61,359 nt of DNA, from the NCBI GenBank assembly GCA_900313615.1, contig OMRP01000020.1, positions 1 through 61,359 of the forward strand, in the 5' to 3' direction. The notes under the pieces are model-generated. The model was not told the origin of the DNA and did no database searches. It saw only the letters and a program-made list of their open reading frames with translations. This document shows positions 1 through 8,135 of the stretch, in pieces. Position 1 is the stretch's first letter. Every line of letters starts with the position of its first letter. A program made the translations under genes and the position numbers. The stretch comes from an uncultured Prevotellaceae bacterium. GTDB taxonomy: Bacteria; Bacteroidota; Bacteroidia; Bacteroidales; Bacteroidaceae.

Positions 1-163
1 CAATGTGTTTGTGGCGGCCCTCATCCTTGTGCTGGCCATCGGCGTGAAATATGGAGCCAACGACGACATCGCCATCGGTCCCATCCACCTGTCGGGCCTC
101 GCCATCGCTGCCATCGTCGGCATTTTCATCAATGCCATCATGCCAACCAAGATAAATTCCTAG
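1..163 (+). CDS. uraA: Uracil permease (NCS2 family), C-terminal fragment
   Basis: Only the last 53 codons are inside the window, read from base 2 to a TAG at 161-163. The fragment holds two hydrophobic segments separated by a short polar stretch (GVKYGANDDIAIGPIHLSG) and ends in a small-residue helix (AAIVGIFINAIMP). This matches the last two membrane helices of nucleobase:cation symporters of the NCS2 family as I know them from Bacteroidales uracil permeases, which import uracil across the inner membrane. With so little sequence the substrate is inferred from family resemblance only; another NCS2 permease (xanthine or uric acid) is possible. Confidence 0.7.
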   Translation, partial: NVFVAALILVLAIGVKYGANDDIAIGPIHLSGLAIAAIVGIFINAIMPTKINS

Positions 164-230
164 TTAAAAAATGAACAGGGTACGGGTGTGTCCATGTTCC
201 GCCCGTGCAGTCCTCATTCGGCAAGAAACA

Positions 231-354
231 ACTATCTTTTAGACGAAAAGTGTGATGTTGCTACAAAAAAAGTACACTAAGTCTTCCGGATTTAAATAAA
301 GTTCACTACCTTTGCAGACGAAAAGTGTGACATTGTAACAAAAAAAGTACATAT
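231..354 (+). promoter_or_regulatory. Promoter and leader of the DUF4143 ATPase, with a decayed upstream duplicate
   Basis: A Bacteroidetes -7 element TACCTTTG lies at 307-314, and the leader from 317 runs directly to the ATG at 355. The same promoter-plus-leader unit (305-351) is present a second time at 231-275: both begin ACTAyCTTT, continue into GACGAAAAGTGTGA and end with a run of A then GTACA, with only a few differences. The upstream copy has TATCTTTT instead of TACCTTTG, so it is probably inactive. No gene follows the upstream copy. Confidence 0.7.
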
Positions 355-1659
355 ATGGTCATAAAAAGAGACAGATATCTGAAACAGATTGTCGCAAAGG
401 AGAAAGACGGTATGATTAAGATTGTAACCGGCATACGCCGTTGCGGCAAATCATATCTGCTAAATGTCTTGTTCCGGCAGCACCTGCTTGAAGAGGGCGT
501 GGAGGAACGTGACATTATTATGCTGGCACTCGATGAAGATGTGAATATACGCTATCGTAATCCTTTGGAATTAGGCAAATATATCCGTGAATTGTGTGCC
601 GACCGGTCACGTTACTTTTACGTCTTGTTGGATGAGATACAAAAGGTGGATAGCATTCAGAATCCCTATCTGCCAGACAATCCGAAAGAGAGAATAGGTT
701 TCGTAGATGTCTTGTTGGGATTAAAGAACATTCCCAATGTGGACCTATATGTCACGGGCAGCAACTCAAAAATGCTCTCTAAAGATATATTCACCGAGTT
801 CAAAGACCGAGGCGAGGAAATCCGAGTCAATCCGCTCACTTTTGATGAGTTTATGTCAGCCTATCAAGGAGATAGCCGAATGGCTTGGACGGAATTCATG
901 ATGTATGGCGGTATGCCGTTCGTATTGAGCAAGAAAGATCATACGGACAAAGCCGCCTATTTGGTTGGTCTTTTTGAGCGTACCTACATCTCTGATGTCA
1001 TTGAACGCAACAACCTCAAAGGCAACAAAGACATATTGGAAGACCTTCTGAACATTCTGGCCTCCTCGGTTGGTAGTCTGACGAATACAACGAAACTGGA
1101 AAACACCTTCAAATCTGAGAGGGGTGTCAGGATTTCACACAACACCATTTCAGCATATATCGATACCTTCATTGATGCCTTCATTATAAAGAAGGTCGCA
1201 CGCTATGACATCAAGGGGCGTAAATACATAGGTGCTCAGCAAAAATATTTCTACAGCGATGTGGGACTGCGTAATGCACGCCTGAACTTTAGGCAGCAGG
1301 AAGAGAACCACATCATGGAGAATATCTTATATAATGAGTTGACTGCGCGAGGCTTCAGTGTGGATGTAGGCGTTATAGAAACGATGATTGTCAATGCCAA
1401 GGGTAAGCGCCAACGCTCACTCTTGGAGGTGGATTTCGTGTGTCATCGGGGCCATGCCCGCTATTATATACAATCTGCATTGACGGTAGCGGAGGAGAGC
1501 AAGCGCCAGCAGGAGACCCGTTCGCTCTTGAAGATCAACGACTCTTTTGTGAAGATTGTGGTTGTCCGCGACAACATCGTTCGCTGGTTTGATGAAGCGG
1601 GCCTCCTTTATATCGGCATAGAAGACTTCTTGCTCAATTACATCAATACGATGGAATAA
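355..1659 (+). CDS. AAA family ATPase with DUF4143 domain
   Basis: The 434-residue protein has a P-loop near residues 25-35 (GIRRCGKSYLL), a Walker B segment (YFYVLLDEIQK) near residue 92 and a sensor-like VTGSNS. This is the AAA_14 type ATPase module, followed by a C-terminal DUF4143 region that in this family resembles a nuclease fold (conserved LEVDFVCHRG near residue 362). It is a very common, often multicopy cytoplasmic protein in Bacteroidales; its biological role is not established. The start follows the duplicated leader described upstream. It is monocistronic; the next gene is 86 bases away and differs in composition. Full length for the family. Confidence 0.9.
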   Translation: MVIKRDRYLKQIVAKEKDGMIKIVTGIRRCGKSYLLNVLFRQHLLEEGVEERDIIMLALDEDVNIRYRNPLELGKYIRELCADRSRYFYVLLDEIQKVDSIQNPYLPDNPKERIGFVDVLLGLKNIPNVDLYVTGSNSKMLSKDIFTEFKDRGEEIRVNPLTFDEFMSAYQGDSRMAWTEFMMYGGMPFVLSKKDHTDKAAYLVGLFERTYISDVIERNNLKGNKDILEDLLNILASSVGSLTNTTKLENTFKSERGVRISHNTISAYIDTFIDAFIIKKVARYDIKGRKYIGAQQKYFYSDVGLRNARLNFRQQEENHIMENILYNELTARGFSVDVGVIETMIVNAKGKRQRSLLEVDFVCHRGHARYYIQSALTVAEESKRQQETRSLLKINDSFVKIVVVRDNIVRWFDEAGLLYIGIEDFLLNYINTME

Positions 1660-1745
1660 AGCCCCTGTTAAGTTGCCGAAAGGTACATTGCCAATATTTG
1701 GGAATAAATAAGACTCCCGCTGCACGGTGCAAATGGCGTATTCCA

Positions 1746-2012
1746 ATGAAAGAACTGAATTTATATGATATTCCTCGCGAACATATTATATTTATTGTGC
1801 CAAAGGAGGAAGAATTAAAGGGGTATGCTGTCGATTGGGATTTCGATGTTGATTTTGATTATGATCATGGAGAAAGTCATCCATATTTAATCGAAACTAC
1901 CAAAGAAACTCGATCTTGGAAGGGATTTTCAATTGATCAAATAAAAGAAATAGAGAATGATTTTGTGTTGAGTGCTCGTACAAATACCCAAATCATAGGT
2001 GAAAAGATATAA
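1746..2012 (+). CDS. Small acidic hypothetical protein
   Basis: An 88-residue reading frame from the ATG at 1746; an in-frame TTG at 1698 would extend it but lacks support. The product is acidic, with an Asp-rich stretch (DWDFDVDFDYDH) near the middle, and has no signal peptide or membrane segment. The gene is AT-rich compared with its neighbours, which suggests recent acquisition. I do not recognise the family. Its position just downstream of a DUF4143 ATPase could be chance. A hairpin at 2033-2058 follows it, supporting a real transcript end. Confidence 0.5.
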   Translation: MKELNLYDIPREHIIFIVPKEEELKGYAVDWDFDVDFDYDHGESHPYLIETTKETRSWKGFSIDQIKEIENDFVLSARTNTQIIGEKI

Positions 2013-2032
2013 TCTTATCACTTAAAAAGAGA

Positions 2033-2070
2033 ACACCCAACTTTACATTTTTGGGTGTAAAATTGGGTGT
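2033..2070 (+). terminator. Hairpin downstream of the small acidic gene
   Basis: ACACCCAA at 2033-2040 pairs perfectly with TTGGGTGT at 2051-2058 across a 10-base loop. The right arm is repeated exactly at 2063-2070, so two alternative hairpins are possible. There is no strong T tract after either, so a factor-independent terminator is only a reasonable guess. Confidence 0.4.
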
Positions 2071-2105
2071 AAATCTTGTAATTCACTGATAATCAAGTGA
2101 TATTG

Positions 2106-2190
2106 CGGAGAGAGAGGGATTCGAACCCCCGACACCTCTCGGTGTGCCGGTTTTCAAGACCGGTGTAATCGACCACTCTACCATCTCTCC
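2106..2190 (-). tRNA. tRNA-Ser (anticodon UGA)
   Basis: Read on the minus strand from 2190, the acceptor stem GGAGAGA pairs with TCTCTCC at the other end, with G as discriminator. The anticodon loop reads CTTGAAA (anticodon UGA), there is a long variable arm typical of class II serine tRNAs, and the T loop is GGTTCGAATCC. The CCA end is not encoded. Confidence 0.95.
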
Positions 2191-2228
2191 TTTAGACCGA
2201 AAATGATGTTTGGTTGTTTTAGCGGGTG

Positions 2229-2236
2229 CAAAAGTA
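2229..2236 (-). promoter_or_regulatory. -7 element for tRNA-Ser
   Basis: On the minus strand the octamer TACTTTTG, followed by CA, matches the Bacteroidetes -7 consensus TAnnTTTG and lies about 40 bases upstream of the tRNA 5' end. Confidence 0.55.
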
Positions 2237-2362
2237 GTTAGAAAAATTCGAAAAATGATGGTGGTGCCATTGTTTTTGGTGGGTTTTTGCATTTATTAAC
2301 ATCGCGGTCGGCGTTTTGCGGAATAGCATGATTAATTTTGCAGAAAAATGGAGAGTACTCTT

Positions 2363-2600
2363 AAAATTAAAAAATTAAAAAATTAAAAAATTAAATTATT
2401 TAAATTGAAAGAGGTTGGGACTGTATTTGACAAGCCACCCTACCCCTCCTAAAATTAAAAAATTAAAAAATTAAATTATTTAAATTGAAAGAGGTTGGGA
2501 CAGTATTTGACAAGCCACCCTACCCCTCCTAAGATTAAAAAATTAAATTATTTAAATTGAAAGAGGTTGGGACATTGTTTAACATGCCACCCAACCCTTC
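2363..2600. repeat. Three tandem intergenic repeats with a hairpin-forming core
   Basis: This 477-base gap (2191-2667) holds three direct repeats, roughly 2363-2450, 2451-2530 and 2531-2600. Each has an AT-rich head made of AAATTAAA-type units of shrinking length, then ATTTAAATTGAAAGAGGTTGGGA, then a tail with CCACCC and CCCTTCC/CCCCTCC. GAGGTTGGG near the middle and CCCwACCC near the end of each unit can pair, so each unit can form a stem-loop. Units 1 and 2 are nearly identical; unit 3 has drifted. A -7-like TAATTTTG at 2333-2340 precedes the array and may be the promoter of the gene at 2668. Confidence 0.8.
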
Positions 2601-2667
2601 CAGGAGGAGAATGTGAGGGAAATGAGAGGAGGAAGATAAAAGGAAGAATCTTAACTATTAAATCACT

Positions 2668-4773
2668 ATGAAAAAATACTATTTGACATTCATGTTTTTT
2701 GCGTTATTGTTTCCAATGACGTTATGTGCACAATCTGGGACTATGTATGTACCTAAGATTATCACAGGAGTTGTGAAGGCCGACTCGTGGACGATGGACA
2801 ACAACAAGGAAGGTATCTACGAGTTGGAGGTAAAGGAAGGTGGCACATTGACACAGTTGAACGAAGGTCGTGATGTGTACCTCGCCCCATTAGGCGGAGC
2901 CGCTTATTATGATGGCAAGATGCATGGTATCCATTTCCGCACCATCGAAGACCCATATACCGAGGCCGGTTTTTCATACGTCATCTACCATGTGGAATAC
3001 GACATGGAGACATGGACACAAACGAAAAGGAAAGCGTTATCGGACATGTATGGCAATCTGATTTCATCGTGTGGCATCGCGCATGACCCAACCACCGGCC
3101 TGAACTACGGCATCATGTATAACTTCGACATGAACTACAATGTGTTGGGCACCCGTCTATGTACCATTGACTATTCGACGGACACTCCCACGAAGACCAT
3201 TATCGCCGACATATTCACCCCATTTGCCGCCATCACCTGCAATGCCAGCGGTTACATTTATGGCGTGGGACGTGACGGTTGGTTGTATATCATTGACAAA
3301 GACGGCATGCTCTATCCGCTCGGCGACCTTGGCATCAGCAACATATCCTCTAATCCCAGTTCCTTGACCATCGACCCGAAGACGGACAAGATGTATTGGA
3401 GTTATGTATCGACACAAGGCAAGAGTTACCTGTATGAGATTAATCCGACGATTGGCTCTGTTTCCGCACAGATGGTGATGCAAGTGCCTGACAACGCATA
3501 TCTAGTGAACATGTATATCGCGCCCCCACAGGCCACTGACGCTGCACCAGCCGCCGTCAGCAACTTGCAAGCATTATTCGAAGGTTCGTCATTAACGGGT
3601 ACTGTATCCTTCACTGCCCCCACCACCACCTATCTTGGCGATGCCTTGGCAGGAGCGCTCAACTACACCATCAAAGCCAATGGCAATGAGGTGGCAACGG
3701 GTGAGACCGAGGCAGGAGCTGCATGTGATGTGGAAGTGACGGTGGAGCCGGGTGACAATGAGATTGTGGTAACCGTGGAAAACGCTTTTGGTATTAGTCC
3801 TGAAGCGAAGGTTAGCATGTATGTGGGTCCTGAAACACCAAAAGCACCGACTGCTGTCCTATTCAACTACGACTATGAGACACATTCCGTGTTGTTGAGT
3901 TGGGAAGCCCCGACAACAGGTATCCACGAACAGGCTTTAGACATTGACGAACTCACCTATCGTATTGAGCGTAGCGACGGTACGGTAGTGGAGGAAGGTG
4001 TGACAGGCACCACTTGGAGCGAGACATTCGATCCCTCTACCCTTGCAGCCTACACCTATAGTGTAAGTGCCACCAATACAGGTATGACCGGCGAGGCAGC
4101 CATGAGCAACAAGGCCGTCATTGGTCCTGCCCTGAACGTACCCTACAGCCAGAATTTTGCCACGAGTAGCAGTTTCGACCTGCTGAGTGTGTTGGACATG
4201 AACAACGACGGTGCCACATGGAAGTGGGACAAAGGATTCAGCAGCAACCGAGCCATGTATTACTGCACCACGGGCATGGCAGGTGATGACTGGTTATTGT
4301 CGCCTCCTCTGCAGTTGGAAAAAGGAGCCACCTATAAGTTTAAGATGACCGCCTGCGAATACACTGGAGCGAACTACGACTTTTTCTCTGTAGGTTATGG
4401 ACGTGACCTGAAAGTAGGAGCATACGAGGAAGTGATAGGTGAAACGACCCTGATTACCCCTGTTGATACTGACTATGAGAAAGACAACATTGTGCCCGAG
4501 GAGTCGGGTGTGTATTACTTCGGCATCCATATCACCTCACCAGAGGGACAAGGAGCTTTGCTGTTGAAGAATTTCAGCATCGTCAAGACGAAGGATGCGC
4601 CACAACCAGACGGTATTGAGACGATCATGGCCGAAAAAGATGTAATGATTGAAATATATACCCTCACAGGAGAAAAAGTGTATCAAGGGTATAGTATGCC
4701 GCAGTTGAAACGAGGGATGTATGTGATTCGGGGAAAAGGAGAAGGAAAGGTAATAGTGAAAAGTGAAGAGTGA
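2668..4773 (+). CDS. Secreted multidomain protein with type IX secretion C-terminal domain
   Basis: The 701-residue product begins with a signal peptide (MKKYYLTFMFFALLFPMTLCAQ). Residues about 40-290 look like a beta-propeller-like region with repeated aromatic/Gly patterns, about 300-480 contain two fibronectin-III-like segments (for example SYTFSV-like TYSVSATNTG), and about 490-640 look like a cleaved-adhesin or choice-of-anchor-J-type jelly roll (YSQNF, then DDWLLSPPLQL). The last 65 residues form a Por secretion tail: TLTGEKVYQG, then LKRGMYVIR and a short basic end. Such proteins are exported by Sec and then through T9SS to the surface. Carbohydrate or protein binding is plausible; no catalytic residues were identified. 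Confidence 0.75.
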   Translation: MKKYYLTFMFFALLFPMTLCAQSGTMYVPKIITGVVKADSWTMDNNKEGIYELEVKEGGTLTQLNEGRDVYLAPLGGAAYYDGKMHGIHFRTIEDPYTEAGFSYVIYHVEYDMETWTQTKRKALSDMYGNLISSCGIAHDPTTGLNYGIMYNFDMNYNVLGTRLCTIDYSTDTPTKTIIADIFTPFAAITCNASGYIYGVGRDGWLYIIDKDGMLYPLGDLGISNISSNPSSLTIDPKTDKMYWSYVSTQGKSYLYEINPTIGSVSAQMVMQVPDNAYLVNMYIAPPQATDAAPAAVSNLQALFEGSSLTGTVSFTAPTTTYLGDALAGALNYTIKANGNEVATGETEAGAACDVEVTVEPGDNEIVVTVENAFGISPEAKVSMYVGPETPKAPTAVLFNYDYETHSVLLSWEAPTTGIHEQALDIDELTYRIERSDGTVVEEGVTGTTWSETFDPSTLAAYTYSVSATNTGMTGEAAMSNKAVIGPALNVPYSQNFATSSSFDLLSVLDMNNDGATWKWDKGFSSNRAMYYCTTGMAGDDWLLSPPLQLEKGATYKFKMTACEYTGANYDFFSVGYGRDLKVGAYEEVIGETTLITPVDTDYEKDNIVPEESGVYYFGIHITSPEGQGALLLKNFSIVKTKDAPQPDGIETIMAEKDVMIEIYTLTGEKVYQGYSMPQLKRGMYVIRGKGEGKVIVKSEE

Positions 4774-4804
4774 ATAATTGGAGGAGGAAAGAAAATAACG
4801 TTAG

Positions 4805-7185
4805 ATGACATATCCGAATGGTTTTGAAGAGAAGATAGGTTTTGATGAGGTGCGTTCGCATCTGAAAGAACACTGTTTGTCCACCCTTGGCAAGGAAAGG
4901 GTGGATGGACTATGTTTCTTGACCGATGCCACAATTATCAATGACCACTTGATGCGCGTGCGAGAGTTCCGAAAGATGATGGAACAAGAGGAAAGACTGC
5001 CTTTGCAGTATTTCTATGACGTGCGTCCTGCCGTGACCCGTCTACGACTGGCTGGCACTCACATTGATGAACGTGAATTGTTCGACTTGCGCCGTTCTCA
5101 GCAGACCGTGGCTGATTTCGTGACTCTTCTGAACAAACAAGACGACGAGGAGTTTCGCTACCCCACCCTACAACGACTGACAGAGGATGTGCAGGCGCTC
5201 CCACAACTGATGCGCCGCATCGACCAAGTATTGGATAAATATGGCCATATCCGTGATGACGCATCGCCAGAGTTGCAGCGCATCCGCAAAGAACTGTCGC
5301 GTACGGCAAACAGCATCTCCAATATCCTGAACACTATCCTGCGTGGAGCCCAAAGCGAAGGATTGGTAGACAAAGATGTGACCCCCACACTTCGTGACGG
5401 TAGATTGGTGATACCCGTAGCCCCAGCAATGAAACGGCGTCTGCGTGGCATCGTCCATGACGAGAGCGCCACTGGCAAGACAGTCTTCATAGAACCCGCC
5501 GAAGTGGTGGAAGCCAACAACCATATCCGTGAGTTGGAAAGTGACGAGCGCAGAGAAGTGATACGCATCCTGACGGAAGTGTCGGACGACTTGCGTCCTC
5601 AAGTTCCGACGCTGATGAACAGTTACCATTTTCTTGCCGAGATAGACCTCATCCAAGCAAAGGTACAATGGTCCGAGAAAATCGGCGCCACAGAGCCAAA
5701 GGTGCTCACACATCCCCATATCGACTGGATACGCGCCCAGCACCCCCTACTCCGTCTGTCGTTGGAGCGTCAAGGTAAGCAAGTGGTGCCCCTCGACGTC
5801 ACCCTCACCTCTGAACGTCGTCTGCTCATCATCTCCGGTCCGAACGCTGGTGGCAAATCAGTATGTCTGAAAACCGTCGGTCTGTTGCAATATATGCTAC
5901 AATGCGGCTTACCCATCAGTCTGGACGAGCGCTCGAAGACGGGTATTTTTGAGCATATCATGATAGACATCGGTGACGAGCAGAGTATAGAAGACGATTT
6001 GAGCACCTATTCGAGTCACCTGACCAATATGAAGCAGATGATTCTCCGTGGTAACCGCCATACACTGTTGCTCATTGATGAGTTTGGCGGTGGCACAGAG
6101 CCCCAAATAGGCGGTGCCATTGCCGAGGCCGTGCTAAAGCTGTTCTGCGAGAAGAAAGCCTGGGGTATCATCACCACCCACTATCAGAACCTGAAACATT
6201 TCGCCGAGAGTCACGACGGCGTGGTGAATGGCGCCATGTTGTACGACCGCCAAGAGATGCGGCCTCTGTTCCAATTGGCCATAGGGCAACCCACAAACGT
6301 TATTGGGAAGGCAAGCGACAGACCATCCACCAACAGGAGAAACAGCTGGAACAAGCCAAAGCCCGTTATGAACGCGTTCTTGCCGACTTGGAGTCGAGTC
6401 GCAAAGAGGTGCTTCAACGTGCCAAAAAACAAGCCGAAGAGCTGTTGTTAGAAAGTAACAAGAAGATAGAGAATACTATTCGCGAAATTAAGGAGAGTCA
6501 AGCCGAGCGCGAGGAGACACGTCGCATCCGTGAAGGTCTGAGTACCTTCCGTCAGGAGGTGAACGACCTGAACACCAGCGAGAGCGATGAGATGATAGCC
6601 CGCAAAATCAAACAGATACAAGAGCGTAAGGAACGAAAGGCGAAACGAAAGAAGGAAAAAGCCGAGCGTGAAGAACAGGCCGCCCATGCATTGAAAAATG
6701 CCATTGAGAAACAGAAAGAAGGTCTTTCCCTACAAGAGGGCGACACCGTGCGCATGAAAGGCCAACATACTGTCGGCACCATCGAAACTATCGAGGGTAA
6801 GATGTGCACCGTCATTTTCGGCGGCATACGCACAAAGACCCGTTTGGAACGTCTGGAGCATGCCGATAAGTCCAAGGAGGAGCCCTTATCCGCCATTCCT
6901 ATGAGCAGGATGACTCGTGAAACCATAGATGAGCGGCGACATGATTTCCGTCCGGATATCGATGTGCGTGGCATGCGTGGTGACGAAGCATTGAATGCCG
7001 TGATGTATTACATCGACGACGCCATCTTGATGGGCGTAAGTCAGGTGCGCATACTGCATGGCACTGGCAATGGCATCTTGCGGCAACTGATACGACAGTA
7101 TTTGGGTACGGTGCCACTAGTGCGAAGCTACCGTGATGAGCACGTGCAATTTGGCGGTGCAGGTATTACGGTGGTGGAGTTATAA
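4805..7185 (+). pseudogene. mutS2: MutS2 family protein, interrupted by an internal deletion with frame change
   Basis: The first frame (4805 to a stop at 6451) encodes the MutS2 clamp region and ATPase: P-loop SGPNAGGKSVCLKT near residue 345 and Walker B LLLIDEFGGG near residue 425. Homology ends after GQP (bases 6284-6292). The continuation DKRYWEGKRQTIHQQEKQ resumes at once at 6293 but in another frame, then runs through a coiled coil, a KOW-like segment and the C-terminal Smr nuclease domain (DVRGMRGDEA, HGTGNG) to 7185. The missing piece is the roughly 45-residue segment after the D-loop region of the ATPase, so this is a deletion of about 130 bases that is not a multiple of three. MutS2 normally rescues collided ribosomes or limits recombination. 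An assembly error cannot be excluded. Confidence 0.85.
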
Positions 7186-7187
7186 GG

Positions 7188-7313
7188 GCCTCTTGTCGGA
7201 TTAGATATCCGGGCGCCTGCCGCGGGCAGGCCTACAAACAATAATCTTCGATGTCATTTGAAAGCAAGCTTTCGCTGAGATCGAAGATTATTGTTTGAGC
7301 CTCTTGTCGGATT
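7188..7313. repeat. 15-bp direct repeat of the tRNA-Thr 3' end flanking palindromes
   Basis: GCCTCTTGTCGGATT at 7188-7202 is an exact copy of 7299-7313, the 3' end of the adjacent tRNA-Thr gene. Between the copies lie a GC-rich palindrome at 7215-7231 (GCCTGCC, GCG, GGCAGGC) and a perfect 18-bp inverted repeat with arms 7235-7252 and 7280-7297; its 27-base loop contains a further 6-bp stem (GAAAGC/GCTTTC). The arrangement resembles an attachment-site scar or a very small palindromic mobile element. The 18-bp hairpin directly after the tRNA may also act as its terminator. Confidence 0.75.
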
Positions 7314-7371
7314 CGAACCAACGACCCCGAGATTACAAATCACGTGCTCTGGCCAACTGAGCTAAAGAGGC
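7298..7371 (-). tRNA. tRNA-Thr (anticodon UGU)
   Basis: Read on the minus strand from 7371, the acceptor arms GCCTCTT and AAGAGGC pair, followed by discriminator U. D-loop AGCTCAGTTGG, anticodon loop TTTGTAA with anticodon UGU, and T arm GGTTCGAATCC are all present. The gene starts four bases after the end of the SRP RNA and is probably cut from the same transcript. CCA is not encoded. Confidence 0.95.
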
Positions 7372-7375
7372 GGGT

Positions 7376-7471
7376 GGGCAAGCTACTTACATCGCGCCGC
7401 TACAACCAACTACCTTTGCTACGTTCCCGTCCTGGAGGATTCGAAGGGAGCTGGCCGTGCAAGACTTGCCC
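7376..7471 (-). ncRNA. ffs: Signal recognition particle RNA (4.5S type)
   Basis: On the minus strand the 96-base segment begins GGGCAAG and ends CTTGCCC, which pair. Its centre holds the SRP-specific asymmetric loop region (GGACGGGAACGTAGCAAAGG) and, towards the 3' side, GCGATGTAAGTAGCTTGC, which parallels the GGGATGTAGCTGGC of E. coli 4.5S RNA. It would bind Ffh and direct membrane and secretory proteins to the Sec translocon. A -7 element (TAACTTTG, minus strand 7497-7490) lies 19 bases upstream. Confidence 0.85.
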
Positions 7472-7489
7472 GTTTTCAAATAGCGAATG

Positions 7490-7497
7490 CAAAGTTA
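7490..7497 (-). promoter_or_regulatory. -7 element for the SRP RNA / tRNA-Thr transcript
   Basis: TAACTTTG followed by CA on the minus strand fits the phylum's -7 consensus. It is the only such element upstream of the SRP RNA and the tRNA four bases behind it, so both are probably transcribed from here. Confidence 0.6.
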
Positions 7498-7572
7498 CGC
7501 AAAAAGATGGAATGAACGAATAAAAGAGCTTTGGAAAATTAAGCGTTTAACGTATTTTTAGAATTCCAGGGA

Positions 7573-8130
7573 CTAATGACGGTCAAGATTACTGTCAGTA
7601 TTGTTTTTTCTGCTGCGTTTTACGTATATCCAAAGTGCAATGGCGAGAATGAGAATGATGGCAGAGAAGACCAATTGCTGTTGTTTGCTCTCCAGTTTGA
7701 AGAAGAAATACATCTGTCCTACATTGACAATGATAAGAGCCAATGCCCCAAGGAATATGATGGTGGCACCATATAGCATCGCTTTGCCAGACTTCCGTAA
7801 TTCTTTATCGCCTGCGTAAACCATGAATAGTCTGACCATCGGGATAATGGCGATGACGGAAGTGACAATAACCAGAATATTCCATAGTCTATCGTTCTCC
7901 TCTCGTTGTTGTTCCTGTTCTTCTATTCTCTTTAGTTCAGCCTGCATTTTGTCGTATGTTTTACGACTATCTTCATCGAGATATTGCTTGTATACGTTTT
8001 CGATGTCGTTGCTTAAAATGACACTATCTGTTGAGGTTGCTGACACTGTGGTATCCACAGTATGGATGGGGATAACCATGAGACACACGACCAAAGACAA
8101 AAGAAAAATGAACGATTGCTTTTGAGCCAT
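7573..8130 (-). CDS. Small multi-pass membrane protein of unknown function
   Basis: The 185-residue product has an N-terminal signal sequence or first membrane segment (FIFLLSLVVCLMVIP), a charged helical region with EELKRIEEQEQQREE-like coiled-coil character at about 60-80, and three further hydrophobic segments at roughly 85-105, 122-142 and 155-172, ending in a basic tail. I do not recognise a family. It starts five bases after the stop of the phosphodiester glycosidase-like lipoprotein gene, so it is the last gene of the probable manC operon. A role at the envelope is the only safe inference. Confidence 0.75.
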   Translation of the reverse strand: MAQKQSFIFLLSLVVCLMVIPIHTVDTTVSATSTDSVILSNDIENVYKQYLDEDSRKTYDKMQAELKRIEEQEQQREENDRLWNILVIVTSVIAIIPMVRLFMVYAGDKELRKSGKAMLYGATIIFLGALALIIVNVGQMYFFFKLESKQQQLVFSAIILILAIALWIYVKRSRKNNTDSNLDRH

Positions 8131-8135
8131 AATGT

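Noticed and set aside
2083-2292. Short minus-strand coding frame over tRNA-Ser
   Set aside because: The tRNA fully explains the sequence.
2363-2600. CRISPR-like array
   Set aside because: The repeats are tandem without unique spacers and there are no cas genes.
7188-7313. Prophage or integrative element insertion at tRNA-Thr
   Set aside because: No integrase or cargo genes; only the direct repeat and palindromes remain, so it is listed as a possible scar.
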